Below, piece after piece: positions 1-5,341 of a stretch of DNA of 5,341 nt. The position numbers and the translations under genes are program-made. A model generated the notes under the pieces. The model did no database searches and was not told where the DNA came from. It saw only the letters and a program-made list of their open reading frames with translations. Position 1 is the first letter of the stretch; each line of letters opens with the position of its first letter. The stretch comes from JBHELQ01 sp046262995 (GTDB taxonomy: Bacteria > Actinomycetota > Thermoleophilia > Solirubrobacterales > Thermoleophilaceae), in the NCBI GenBank assembly GCA_046262995.1, contig JBHELQ010000017.1, positions 1-5,341 of the forward strand. Reading direction: 5' to 3'.

Positions 1-1
1 C

Positions 2-904
2 GCCCTGTCCGTCGCGGCCGTCTACGGCGGCGCCGGCATCGACCGCCAGTCGAAGCAGGCCCGGCGCGCCCACATCCTGGTCGCCACCCCCGGCCGCCTC
101 GAGGATCTGATCGAGCGCGGGGCGGTCAAGCTCGACCGCGCGCGCATCCTCGTGCTGGACGAGGCCGACCGCATGCTCGACATGGGCTTCCGCCCGCCGG
201 TCGACCGCATCGTCAGCCTGATGCCGCGCAAGCGCCAGACCCTCTTCTTCTCGGCCACGCTGCACGGCGAGGTCGACCAGATCGCCCGCGCCTACACCGT
301 CGACGCCCGCCGCCACGAGCACGCCCACTCCGAGGAGCGCCGCGGCGAGGTCCACCACCGCTTCGTCTCGGTCACCGCGGCCGGCAAGCTCGACGCCCTG
401 GTACGCGAGCTGCGCGATTCCGAACGCGGCCTGACGCTCGTCTTCGTCCGCACCAAGCACGGCGCGGACCGGCTGGTGAAGCGCCTGCGCGCGCGCGACA
501 TCCAGGCGCTGGCGATGCACGGCAACAAGAGCCAGTCGCAGCGGGAGAAGGCGCTGGCGCGCTTCGGCCACGGCCACGTGGACACGCTCGTGGCCACCGA
601 CGTGGCCGCGCGCGGCCTGGACGTGGACGACATCACCCACGTGATCAACTTCGACGCCCCAGCCGACCGCGACGGCTACGTTCACCGAGTCGGCCGCACC
701 GGCCGGGCGGGCCGCGCCGGCGTGGGCGTGACCTTCGTCGGGCCCGAGCAGGCCGACGACGTCCATAAGATCGCCCGCGGCCTGTCGCTGCAGGGCGAGT
801 TCGCAAAGACGGGCCTGTCGCCGAGCGGAGGGAACGGGACGCGCCCGCGTTCCGGCCGCCGCCGCGGGAACGGCCGAGGACCCCGCCGCCGGCGGGATCG
901 CTGA
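2..904 (+). CDS. DEAD-box ATP-dependent RNA helicase, RhlE-like (5' end outside window)
   Basis: The visible 300 residues belong to a superfamily 2 RNA helicase that uses ATP to unwind RNA duplexes or remodel ribonucleoproteins, normally in cold adaptation, ribosome assembly or RNA decay. Counting from the first visible codon, I see the GG motif (YGG, 8-10), motif Ib (TPGR, 29-32), motif II (DEAD, 53-56), motif III (SAT, 84-86), motif IV (LVFVR, 146-150), motif V (ATDVAARGLD, 198-207) and motif VI (HRVGRTGR, 228-235). The stretches RTKHGA and HGNKSQ (173-178) are typical of the RhlE subgroup. The Q motif, Walker A (motif I) and motif Ia lie upstream of the window, so about 100 residues are missing. 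After the RecA2 domain comes only a short Arg/Gly-rich tail (about 271-300), which probably binds RNA non-specifically. A GTG at 152 is internal (the V before LDEAD), not the start. The gene leads two small genes on the same strand. The family is certain; the subfamily name is less so. Confidence 0.96.
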   Translation, partial: ALSVAAVYGGAGIDRQSKQARRAHILVATPGRLEDLIERGAVKLDRARILVLDEADRMLDMGFRPPVDRIVSLMPRKRQTLFFSATLHGEVDQIARAYTVDARRHEHAHSEERRGEVHHRFVSVTAAGKLDALVRELRDSERGLTLVFVRTKHGADRLVKRLRARDIQALAMHGNKSQSQREKALARFGHGHVDTLVATDVAARGLDVDDITHVINFDAPADRDGYVHRVGRTGRAGRAGVGVTFVGPEQADDVHKIARGLSLQGEFAKTGLSPSGGNGTRPRSGRRRGNGRGPRRRRDR

Positions 905-918
905 GAGGTGGTGATCGC
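903..918 (+). promoter_or_regulatory. Strong ribosome binding site of the 57-aa gene
   Basis: The sequence GAGAGGTGG (903-911) begins inside the helicase stop codon and resembles the anti-16S consensus. It ends seven bases before the ATG at 919. This is the main reason to believe the short reading frame that follows is translated, and that it is expressed from the helicase transcript. Confidence 0.6.
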
Positions 919-1092
919 ATGAAGAGCACAAGAGAACGCGCCGACGAGCGCCGCCAGGAGAAGCTGGACCACGTGCAGGAGCAGATAGCCGAAGGCTCGC
1001 TGACCGTCAGGAAGATGACGGCGAAGGAGCGCGCCGCGCATCCGCCCCGCCCGCGCCCCGAGCGCGGACGAGGCAGCCGCCGCCGCGGCTGA
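919..1092 (+). CDS. Small basic hypothetical protein (57 aa) downstream of the helicase
   Basis: I do not recognise this protein as a named family. It starts MKSTRERADERRQEK and has two parts. Residues 1-40 are charged and probably helical, with heptad-like spacing of L16, V19, I23, L28 and V30. Residues 41-57 are a Pro/Arg/Gly-rich basic tail ending RRRG. No signal peptide or membrane segment is present, so it should be cytoplasmic; the charge would suit nucleic-acid or ribosome contact, which is inference only. Support for a real gene: a good ribosome binding site, a 14-bp gap after the helicase stop, and a TGATG overlap with the next gene. Both neighbours are therefore tightly spaced, as in an operon. 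It is short, so chance cannot be fully excluded without homologues. Confidence 0.72.
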   Translation: MKSTRERADERRQEKLDHVQEQIAEGSLTVRKMTAKERAAHPPRPRPERGRGSRRRG

Positions 1093-1442
1093 TGGGCAAG
1101 CGCCAGCGCAAGCGCAGTCGCGGCGAGACGCCGGCCACCAGCGACTACCGGGACGCTGAAGGCAACGTCCTGACGCTGCGCGACTCCGTGTCGGCCGGCA
1201 CCGCGAAGAAGCTGCGCGAGCCCACCGGCGGCGCGGCCGCGTCGGGGGACGACCTCTGGCGCCGCCACACGGAGATGCTGTTCGAGCGCTTCGCGGTCAG
1301 CTGGACGATCGCCGGCCTGCCGCTGACCGGGCAGAAGGAGCTGCTCGGCCGCTGGCGCATGGCGGACCAGGAGACCCAGCGCTGGGTCCGCAAGACGATC
1401 GACCAGCACCTGCGCGAGCACCAGCCGGAGCTGGCCGGCTAG
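1092..1442 (+). CDS. Hypothetical protein (116 aa), third gene of the helicase operon
   Basis: I do not recognise the function. The start ATG shares its A with the stop codon of the 57-aa gene (TGATG), so translation is probably coupled to it; no good separate Shine-Dalgarno is visible just upstream. Residues 1-12 are very basic (MGKRQRKRSRG). Then comes a segment with DYRDAEGNVLTLRDSVSAGT (18-37) that looks structured, a Gly/Ala-rich linker (46-52), and a C-terminal helical region (53-111) rich in Trp, Leu and charged residues, with tryptophans at 56, 71, 88 and 98. No transmembrane span, signal peptide, metal-binding cluster or catalytic motif is evident, and it contains no cysteine. It is probably a cytoplasmic protein; an RNA-related role is only suggested by the linked helicase. 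The gene ends 16 bp from the convergent oxidoreductase gene. A long reading frame on the opposite strand here is low-complexity and is taken as a shadow. Confidence 0.8.
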   Translation: MGKRQRKRSRGETPATSDYRDAEGNVLTLRDSVSAGTAKKLREPTGGAAASGDDLWRRHTEMLFERFAVSWTIAGLPLTGQKELLGRWRMADQETQRWVRKTIDQHLREHQPELAG

Positions 1443-1469
1443 CGCCCGGCTCGCCGCCCTACGCGGGCG
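1434..1469. terminator. Possible bidirectional terminator between convergent genes (two short GC hairpins)
   Basis: Two small inverted repeats sit where the helicase operon and the oxidoreductase gene converge. The first is GCCGG (1434-1438) with CCGGC (1446-1450), loop 7, and it spans the stop codon of the 116-aa gene. The second is CGCCC (1455-1459) with GGGCG (1465-1469), loop 5, and it spans the stop codon of the oxidoreductase. Both have only 5-bp stems and neither is followed by a T-run in either direction. In DNA this GC-rich such stems arise easily by chance, so this is a weak call based mainly on position. Confidence 0.22.
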
Positions 1470-2847
1470 ACCCGCTCGGCGGGATGTTCTGGTTCAGCGC
1501 GAACACGTTCTCCGGGTCGTACTTGTCCTTCAGCGCCACGAGGCGCTCGTACTTCTCCTCCCCGTAGGAGGCGCGCAGCCGGTCGGCGCGATCGTCGACG
1601 TTGATGAAGTTGGGCGGGGCCTTGCCGGCCGCCCACGGCCGCATCGTCTCCATGAAGGACCGCCCCCAGGCGATTTCCTGCTCCTCGAACGATGGGTCCA
1701 TCCACAGCGGCAGGCAGAAGTAGAGCCACTTTGCGTCCGGAAGCTCCAGCGCCATCGAGCTGCGATCAACGCGACCGACCGCACCGCCCAGCGGGGCGAA
1801 GATCAGCGCCGTGAACGGCGAGCGCATCTCCTCGGCCTTGTCCACGGCCACGTCGATCGCCTCGTCGGGCAGCTCGGCCAGGTAGTCGGCCTTGAAGTAC
1901 TCGTTGATCCCCCACGGGTTCCCCGCGTCGATCAACTGCTGGACGGCCACGTAGGGCATCGGCTGGACCATCTTCACCCAGGGATCGCCCCACTCGGTCA
2001 GCGGTCGCAGGGCCTCCTCGCCGGCTTCAACGTCGCCGACATAGACCAGTATCAGCGCCACCGCGGGCTTCCCCCGCGCCTCCTCGGGAACGAACTCCTC
2101 AGGCGGCGCGGTAACGAGCGCCAAGCCGCCACCGATCTCCTCGGGCGCCTCCTCCATGAAGTCGCGATAGAAGCGCGCGAGCTCCCTGGCCTCCGAGCGG
2201 GGGTGCAGGATCATGCCCGCGTAGACGATCGGCCCGACCTCATGGAGGCGGAACTCGAACTCGGTCACGACGCCGAAGTTGCCGCCACCGCCCCTGAGGC
2301 CCCAGAACAGGTCGTCGTTCTCGTCCGCGCTGGCACGCAGCACACGCCCGTCCGCGGTTACCACCTCGGCGGAGATGAGGTTGTCGCAGGTGGGGCCGCA
2401 CTTGCGGTCGATCCACCCGGAGCCGCTCCCGAGCGTGAGCCCGGCGATCCCGGTGTGGGTCACGCGACCCCCTGCGAGTCCCAGTCCATGCTCCTGTGTG
2501 GCGGCGTCGAACTCGCCCCAGTTGAGCCCCGCGCCGAAGCGCCCCGTCCGTCCCTCCACGTCGATGTCGACGCTCTTCATCGGGCCGGTGTCGATCACGA
2601 TGCCGTCGTCACAGCACGAATGGCCGGCGGCCGAGTGCCCGCCGCCGCGCACCGCCACCTCCAGGTCGTTCTCGCGCGCGTATGCGAGCGCGGACTGAAC
2701 GTCGGCAGGTCCCGTGCAGCGTGCGATCAGCGCGGGGCGCTTGTCGATCCTCCCGTTGAAGAGCGCGCGCGCCCCGTCATAGCCGGGGTCCTCGGGACGG
2801 ATCAGCTCGCCGGTGAACGTCGAGTCGAGCAGGGCCAGGTTGCTCAT
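1459..2847 (-). CDS. FAD-dependent oxidoreductase, berberine-bridge / 6-hydroxynicotine oxidase superfamily (462 aa)
   Basis: This is a soluble flavoprotein that oxidises a small organic substrate, probably passing electrons to oxygen; the substrate cannot be told from sequence. Residues about 36-203 form the FAD-binding domain of the vanillyl-alcohol-oxidase/p-cresol-methylhydroxylase fold: RGGGHSAAGHS (68-78), HTGIAGLTLGSGSGW (131-145), DNLISAEVVTADG (155-167) and FWGLRGGGGNFGVVTEFEF (181-199). His71 matches the histidine that carries covalent FAD in 6-hydroxy-D-nicotine oxidase. No cysteine lies near 127-133, where bicovalent members have one, so a single histidyl link is expected. Residues about 205-410 are the substrate domain. 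The BBE-type C-terminal segment is clear in SYGEEKYERLVALKDKYDP (427-445) and NVFALNQNIPP (447-457). Length is normal and the gene looks intact. I chose the ATG at 2847 because AGGAGG precedes it; a GTG 24 codons upstream (2919) has no such site. No signal peptide is seen. Confidence 0.95.
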   Translation of the reverse strand: MSNLALLDSTFTGELIRPEDPGYDGARALFNGRIDKRPALIARCTGPADVQSALAYARENDLEVAVRGGGHSAAGHSCCDDGIVIDTGPMKSVDIDVEGRTGRFGAGLNWGEFDAATQEHGLGLAGGRVTHTGIAGLTLGSGSGWIDRKCGPTCDNLISAEVVTADGRVLRASADENDDLFWGLRGGGGNFGVVTEFEFRLHEVGPIVYAGMILHPRSEARELARFYRDFMEEAPEEIGGGLALVTAPPEEFVPEEARGKPAVALILVYVGDVEAGEEALRPLTEWGDPWVKMVQPMPYVAVQQLIDAGNPWGINEYFKADYLAELPDEAIDVAVDKAEEMRSPFTALIFAPLGGAVGRVDRSSMALELPDAKWLYFCLPLWMDPSFEEQEIAWGRSFMETMRPWAAGKAPPNFINVDDRADRLRASYGEEKYERLVALKDKYDPENVFALNQNIPPSGSPA

Positions 2848-2857
2848 GCTGCCTCCT
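2848..2857 (-). promoter_or_regulatory. Ribosome binding site that fixes the oxidoreductase start
   Basis: Read on the minus strand the sequence is AGGAGG-CAGC-ATG, a full Shine-Dalgarno match four bases from the ATG at 2847. It settles the choice between this start and the upstream in-frame GTG at 2919. The extra 24 residues the GTG would add (MALRSEWPCF...) do not resemble the family's N-terminus. Confidence 0.75.
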
Positions 2858-2920
2858 GTACATGTCGGGCTGCGGTCGACCCGTCGTCCAAAGCAGGGCC
2901 ATTCCGATCGTAACGCCACC

Positions 2921-2926
2921 TGTCAA
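2921..2926 (-). promoter_or_regulatory. Candidate -35 box (TTGACA) for the oxidoreductase gene
   Basis: The minus strand reads TTGACA, a perfect -35 hexamer for the housekeeping sigma factor, about 75 bases upstream of the chosen ATG. Sequences 16-18 bases downstream (around GGAATGGC) are poor -10 boxes, so the promoter is incomplete by consensus. The hexamer lies one base upstream of the alternative GTG start at 2919; if it is a true -35 box, that GTG could not be in the transcript, which agrees with the downstream start. Confidence 0.25.
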
Positions 2927-3100
2927 CCCAGTAGGGCCTCCGAGCGGTCACCGCGGCAACATCTCGCGCTGAGCTGGCCGGGGGTGTGAGGATGCCCACA
3001 CGGAGAGCAGTCGGCGCCCAGCTGCTCGACCAAGAGCGCCACTCACTCGAAGACGGGCGCATGCCCGGCCGGGACGGGAGCTATGCGCGCGTCGGGCGGG

Positions 3101-3118
3101 CCGGGCCGCTCAGCCCGG
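3101..3118 (-). terminator. Weak hairpin spanning the stop codon of the secreted-protein gene
   Basis: CCGGGC (3101-3106) and GCCCGG (3113-3118) form a 6-bp all-GC stem with a 6-base loop that contains the TGA stop (3110-3112). No T-run follows on the minus strand; the sequence continues GC-rich, including a second short palindrome CCCGGCCGGG at 3064-3073. It could be a terminator of the U-less type proposed in actinomycetes, or a chance stem. Confidence 0.25.
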
Positions 3119-5194
3119 ATCGACCACGGCGACGAGCGGCTTCTCGAAGCCGCGGCCGTAGCGCTCGCCGACGTTGCCGGGATCGCCCGGCAGCATCACC
3201 AGGCGCTGCTCGCCGGTGATCTCGTCGAGCGGCACCGTCTGCCGCGCGTTGTCCGAGTCGACGAGGAACAGGATGTGCAGGCCGTGCGTGGCGATCGAGC
3301 CCTGGTAGAAGTGGTCGCTGCCCTGGGGTAGCCCGTCCTCGGGCTTCCAGCACCGCCGCTGGGTGCCGTCGGAGGCCGTCCCGGGTTCGTCGCCCGAGCG
3401 CAGATGGAGCTTCGGGCCGGGGTCGGTCCCGGTGCCGTCGTCGAAGCAGGAGTCGTCGCGGTAGTAGGGCACGGCCATCATCGACTGCGCCGCGCCGCCT
3501 GGCGTCAGGTCCTTCACCTGTGAGCTGTAGCGGTCCACGATCGTGCCGTAGGGACCAGCCGTCTCACTCCAGCCCAGCGCGGAGTTCGCATCGGAGAAGC
3601 TCTCGTCGCTTACGTCCACGCTCTGGTGGTAGGGCAGGTTGCAGAGCTGGAAGGCGCGGTAGGCGGAGCGATAGCCCTGGTCGACCTGGCCCGTGTCGTT
3701 GCCGTCGTACCGGGGGTTGCATGGGTCGTCGAGGTTGCCGTAGACCTCGTCGTTGCTGCCGTCCACCGGCACGCCGCCGGGCTTCTTCGCGTTGTAGAAG
3801 CGCGTCATGCGGCCGGCGTTGAAGTCCCATTGCGCGTAGATGCCATCGAGCGGCGGGATCACGTGCACCCGCAGCCAGGAGTTCTGGCGCATCTCGCCGC
3901 GGTAGAAGGTCTCGCGGCGAATGACGTTGGTCCCCGAGTCGGCGCCCCAGGTCTCGCGGATCGCTCGCACCGGGCCGACCTTCTCGCCCAGCAGCGTGCT
4001 CGAGCCGCCCCAGTTCGTGTCCTCCTCCTCGTAGCCGCAGCAGGGTGTCTTCGAGCTCGGGTCCTGCTGGAAGGCCCGGGCCTTCCAGCGGTCGATCAGG
4101 TCGGGGCCGTAGCTCTTGCCGCCGTTCGGTGAGATCTGGAGCTGGGTCATCAGCCAGCGGCCGTCGTAGCGGAAGCGGTAGCGGTCGGTGGTGATCCAGG
4201 CGTAGTCCCGCGGGCGCCGTCGCTCGATCTTTGGCGAGCCGTCTGGGTTGCGGATCACGTTGCCGTCGGCGTCGCAGACGGGTCCGCGCGCGGCGTTGCC
4301 GTAGCCCGCGTAGCTCGACTCGGACTTCTCGAAGAGATCGGCGTTCGCGTCGCGCTGGTACTGCACGTAACCGTTGCGCGCGGTGAAGTCGGCCTTGGGT
4401 CCGTCGGCGGAGCGCTTCATCACGTACACGTAGCTCGGCTCGCCCTGCGGATTCGAGGGGTCGAGCAGCGTTACGCGGCGCGCCTCCTCGATCCCGTGCG
4501 GGAGCTTCTCGTCGCTCGGCGCGGCCGGGCCGGCGTCGCCGGCCATGAAAGCCAGCTCGTCGTTGTCGTCCAGGCCCCGGACCGGGTCCGTGGCCGCCTG
4601 GGAGTCGGGCTGCGCCAGGCAGGGGTTGTCCGGGCTGTTGCGCGTGTAGCGGAAGCCCTCGCGGTCGTAGGCGTAGGTCGTGTGCTGGTCCTCGCCGGAG
4701 TAATGGGAGAAGCCGGAGGCGGGGTTCGACAGGTAGCGGGTGAACTGCTCGTCCACCTGGAAGGGAATTTGCCTGAAGTGCCGCGTGCGCGCGTCCCAGC
4801 GGTACCCGAGCAGGCGGTCGACCGGGGTGCCCTCCTGCGGCGCCACGTCCTGGCTGTCGACGGTCGGCTCCGCGTAGTGGTTGTGCTGGCACTTCTCGTC
4901 GAAGGTCTGGCATTCCGTCAGGTCGAGCAGCGGCAGCCGCGCCGTGAAGTTGGAGCGCGCCGACCAGCTGCCGAAGTCCCGACCGGTGAGCACTACCGGC
5001 TCGGTGTCGCGGGCCGCGGGCGTCGTCGGGTCGACGGTGGGCGTGGGCAGGGCCGCGCCGGCGCTCGCCACGGTGCCCAGCCCGCCGAGCGTCACGAGCA
5101 GCGCGAACAGCACCAAGCGCCGCGAGCCCGGCCTCCCTGCACGAATTCGAGACCTCGCCGTCAACATCCCTCTGCCGACCGGGCATGTACCCAC
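3110..5194 (-). CDS. Large secreted protein of unknown function with Tat-like signal peptide (694 aa)
   Basis: I do not recognise a characterised family. The N-terminus is an export signal: a basic region, then SRRLVL (24-29), close to the twin-arginine pattern, a hydrophobic stretch (27-42), and likely cleavage after ASA or AGA near 45-48. The mature part is hydrophilic, rich in Asp, Tyr, Arg and Gly, with no membrane span, sortase motif or lipobox, so it is probably released. Ten cysteines remain after cleavage (95, 102, 192, 307, the pair 385-386, 492, 518, 583, 615), an even number that fits disulfide bonding. Notable segments are QIPFQVDEQFTRYL (142-155), GLDDNDELAFMAGDAGP (207-223), CDADGNVIRNPDG (307-319), WGGSSTLLGEKVGPVRAIRE (395-414) and THGLHILFLVDSD (636-648). 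Asp/Asn/Gly-rich loops could bind calcium, but this is inference. The start is unsure: GTG at 5194 lacks a clear ribosome binding site, and ATG at 5167 has AGAGGG directly against it with no spacing. It follows an excalibur-type gene on the same strand. Confidence 0.9.
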   Translation of the reverse strand: MGTCPVGRGMLTARSRIRAGRPGSRRLVLFALLVTLGGLGTVASAGAALPTPTVDPTTPAARDTEPVVLTGRDFGSWSARSNFTARLPLLDLTECQTFDEKCQHNHYAEPTVDSQDVAPQEGTPVDRLLGYRWDARTRHFRQIPFQVDEQFTRYLSNPASGFSHYSGEDQHTTYAYDREGFRYTRNSPDNPCLAQPDSQAATDPVRGLDDNDELAFMAGDAGPAAPSDEKLPHGIEEARRVTLLDPSNPQGEPSYVYVMKRSADGPKADFTARNGYVQYQRDANADLFEKSESSYAGYGNAARGPVCDADGNVIRNPDGSPKIERRRPRDYAWITTDRYRFRYDGRWLMTQLQISPNGGKSYGPDLIDRWKARAFQQDPSSKTPCCGYEEEDTNWGGSSTLLGEKVGPVRAIRETWGADSGTNVIRRETFYRGEMRQNSWLRVHVIPPLDGIYAQWDFNAGRMTRFYNAKKPGGVPVDGSNDEVYGNLDDPCNPRYDGNDTGQVDQGYRSAYRAFQLCNLPYHQSVDVSDESFSDANSALGWSETAGPYGTIVDRYSSQVKDLTPGGAAQSMMAVPYYRDDSCFDDGTGTDPGPKLHLRSGDEPGTASDGTQRRCWKPEDGLPQGSDHFYQGSIATHGLHILFLVDSDNARQTVPLDEITGEQRLVMLPGDPGNVGERYGRGFEKPLVAVVDPG
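4066..4089. repeat. Perfect 24-bp palindrome inside the secreted-protein gene
   Basis: The half-site gctggaaggccc (4066-4077) is followed with no spacer by its exact reverse complement (4078-4089). On the minus strand the palindrome falls in the codons for WKARAFQ (370-376) and the first base pair(s) on either side. It could form a hairpin with about a 10-bp stem in the mRNA. No second copy was seen in the window. Confidence 0.85.
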
Positions 5195-5227
5195 TTGCGT
5201 CTGGATCTACGCTGGTACCCGCCGGGG

Positions 5228-5341
5228 TCAGGGCAGGGAGTCGCAGGCCTCGCCATCGTGGTCGGCGTCCAGCCGGTCCGGATCGCGCCCAGGGCCGCCT
5301 TTCGACCGGAAGTAGCGCTGCGCCCTGGCCTGCGTCGCGAA
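5228..5341 (-). CDS. C-terminus of an excalibur-type calcium-binding protein (5' part outside window)
   Basis: The minus strand is open from the window edge to a TGA at 5228-5230 and encodes 37 residues. They start FATQARAQRYF and end in RLDADHDGEACDSLP (23-37). This matches the excalibur domain as known from secreted actinobacterial and firmicute proteins: the 'F.tq.eAQ.yf' helix followed by the DxDxDGxxC calcium loop (here D25, D27, D29, G30, C33) right at the C-terminus. The domain's first cysteine, usually just before this point, would lie outside the window. Such domains are usually appended to surface or secreted proteins, including nuclease-like ones; the rest of this protein cannot be seen, so its activity is unknown. 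The stop is 33 bp before the GTG start of the secreted-protein gene (60 bp before the ATG), on the same strand, so the two may form one transcription unit. Confidence 0.82.
   Translation of the reverse strand, partial: FATQARAQRYFRSKGGPGRDPDRLDADHDGEACDSLP

Larger units (their letters stand above)
2848..3109. other. Intergenic region between secreted-protein gene and oxidoreductase gene
   Basis: This 262-bp stretch holds no gene I can support; the short open frames on both strands lack ribosome binding sites and recognisable composition. It contains small inverted repeats: GTGTG/CACAC (2984-2988 and 2997-3001, loop 8) and GAGCAG/CTGCTC (3005-3010 and 3022-3027, loop 11). The part near 2900-2930 is less GC-rich than its surroundings, as expected of a promoter for the oxidoreductase gene. 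Confidence 0.6.

Noticed and set aside
645..1421. A 258-codon open frame on the minus strand opposite the helicase end and the two small genes
   Set aside because: Its translation is Arg/Ala/Gly/Pro low-complexity with no motif, and it lies opposite three frames with better evidence (helicase motifs, ribosome binding site, tight spacing). High GC makes such antisense frames common.
2203..2913. A 236-codon plus-strand frame opposite the oxidoreductase
   Set aside because: It is a mirror of the FAD-binding domain coding sequence, with Val/Ala/Arg-rich composition and no recognisable domain; the minus-strand gene has clear family motifs.
2848..2919. Longer oxidoreductase with a GTG start at 2919
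   Set aside because: There is no Shine-Dalgarno before the GTG, the added residues do not fit the family, and AGGAGG stands directly before the ATG at 2847.
2844..3062. A 72-codon minus-strand frame upstream of the oxidoreductase whose TGA overlaps the ATG (ATGA)
   Set aside because: The overlap looks like coupling, but there is no ribosome binding site, the composition is Ser/Arg/Ala-rich and motif-free, and the TTGACA hexamer falls within it. A decayed regulator gene cannot be ruled out but is not supported.
3564..5186. A 540-codon open frame on the minus strand in another frame of the secreted-protein gene
   Set aside because: The translation is almost entirely Arg, Ala, Gly, Pro and Leu without structure. 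The overlapping 694-aa frame has a signal peptide, balanced composition and regularly spaced cysteines, so it is the real gene.
5195..5227. A possible -10 box (TAGATC on the minus strand near 5204-5209) giving a leaderless transcript from the GTG
   Set aside because: It lacks the final T of the TANNNT pattern and no -35 element is visible at the right distance.
4881..5315. A 144-codon plus-strand frame across the signal-peptide region
   Set aside because: It runs antisense to the secreted-protein start and to the excalibur coding end; composition is Ser/Arg/Val/Pro-rich without motifs.

Overview
The window looks like chromosomal DNA from a high-GC Gram-positive bacterium. G/C-rich third codon positions, Arg/Ala/Gly/Asp-rich proteins and a secreted protein with a neighbouring excalibur-type fragment suggest an actinomycete, possibly of the Thermoleophilia/Solirubrobacterales lineage. 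That placement is inferred from composition and protein flavour, not from a marker gene. I see no tRNA, rRNA, CRISPR array, insertion sequence or phage gene.

Left part (1-1442, + strand): the 3' two thirds or so of a DEAD-box RNA helicase of RhlE type, followed 14 bp later by a 57-aa basic protein, which overlaps a 116-aa hypothetical protein by one base (TGATG). The spacing indicates one transcription unit. The small proteins may work with the helicase, but only the gene order supports this.

Middle (1459-2847, - strand): a complete 462-aa FAD-dependent oxidoreductase of the berberine-bridge/6-hydroxynicotine oxidase superfamily. Its likely flavin-linking histidine is present and the second (cysteine) link site appears to be missing. 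It converges on the helicase operon with only 16 bp between the two stop codons. It starts at an ATG behind a strong AGGAGG, not at the longer upstream GTG.

Right part (2848-5341, - strand): a 262-bp intergenic stretch with small inverted repeats and a possible -35 box for the oxidoreductase. Next comes a 694-aa exported protein of unknown function with a Tat-like signal peptide and ten cysteines in the mature part. At the window edge lie the last 37 residues of a protein ending in an excalibur-type calcium-binding motif. These last two genes share a strand and are 33-60 bp apart, so they may be co-transcribed and both probably act outside the cell.

I do not see a defence system or other clearly new multi-gene system. 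The points most worth following are the uncharacterised secreted protein with its excalibur neighbour, the two small proteins behind the helicase, and a perfect 24-bp palindrome inside the secreted-protein gene.
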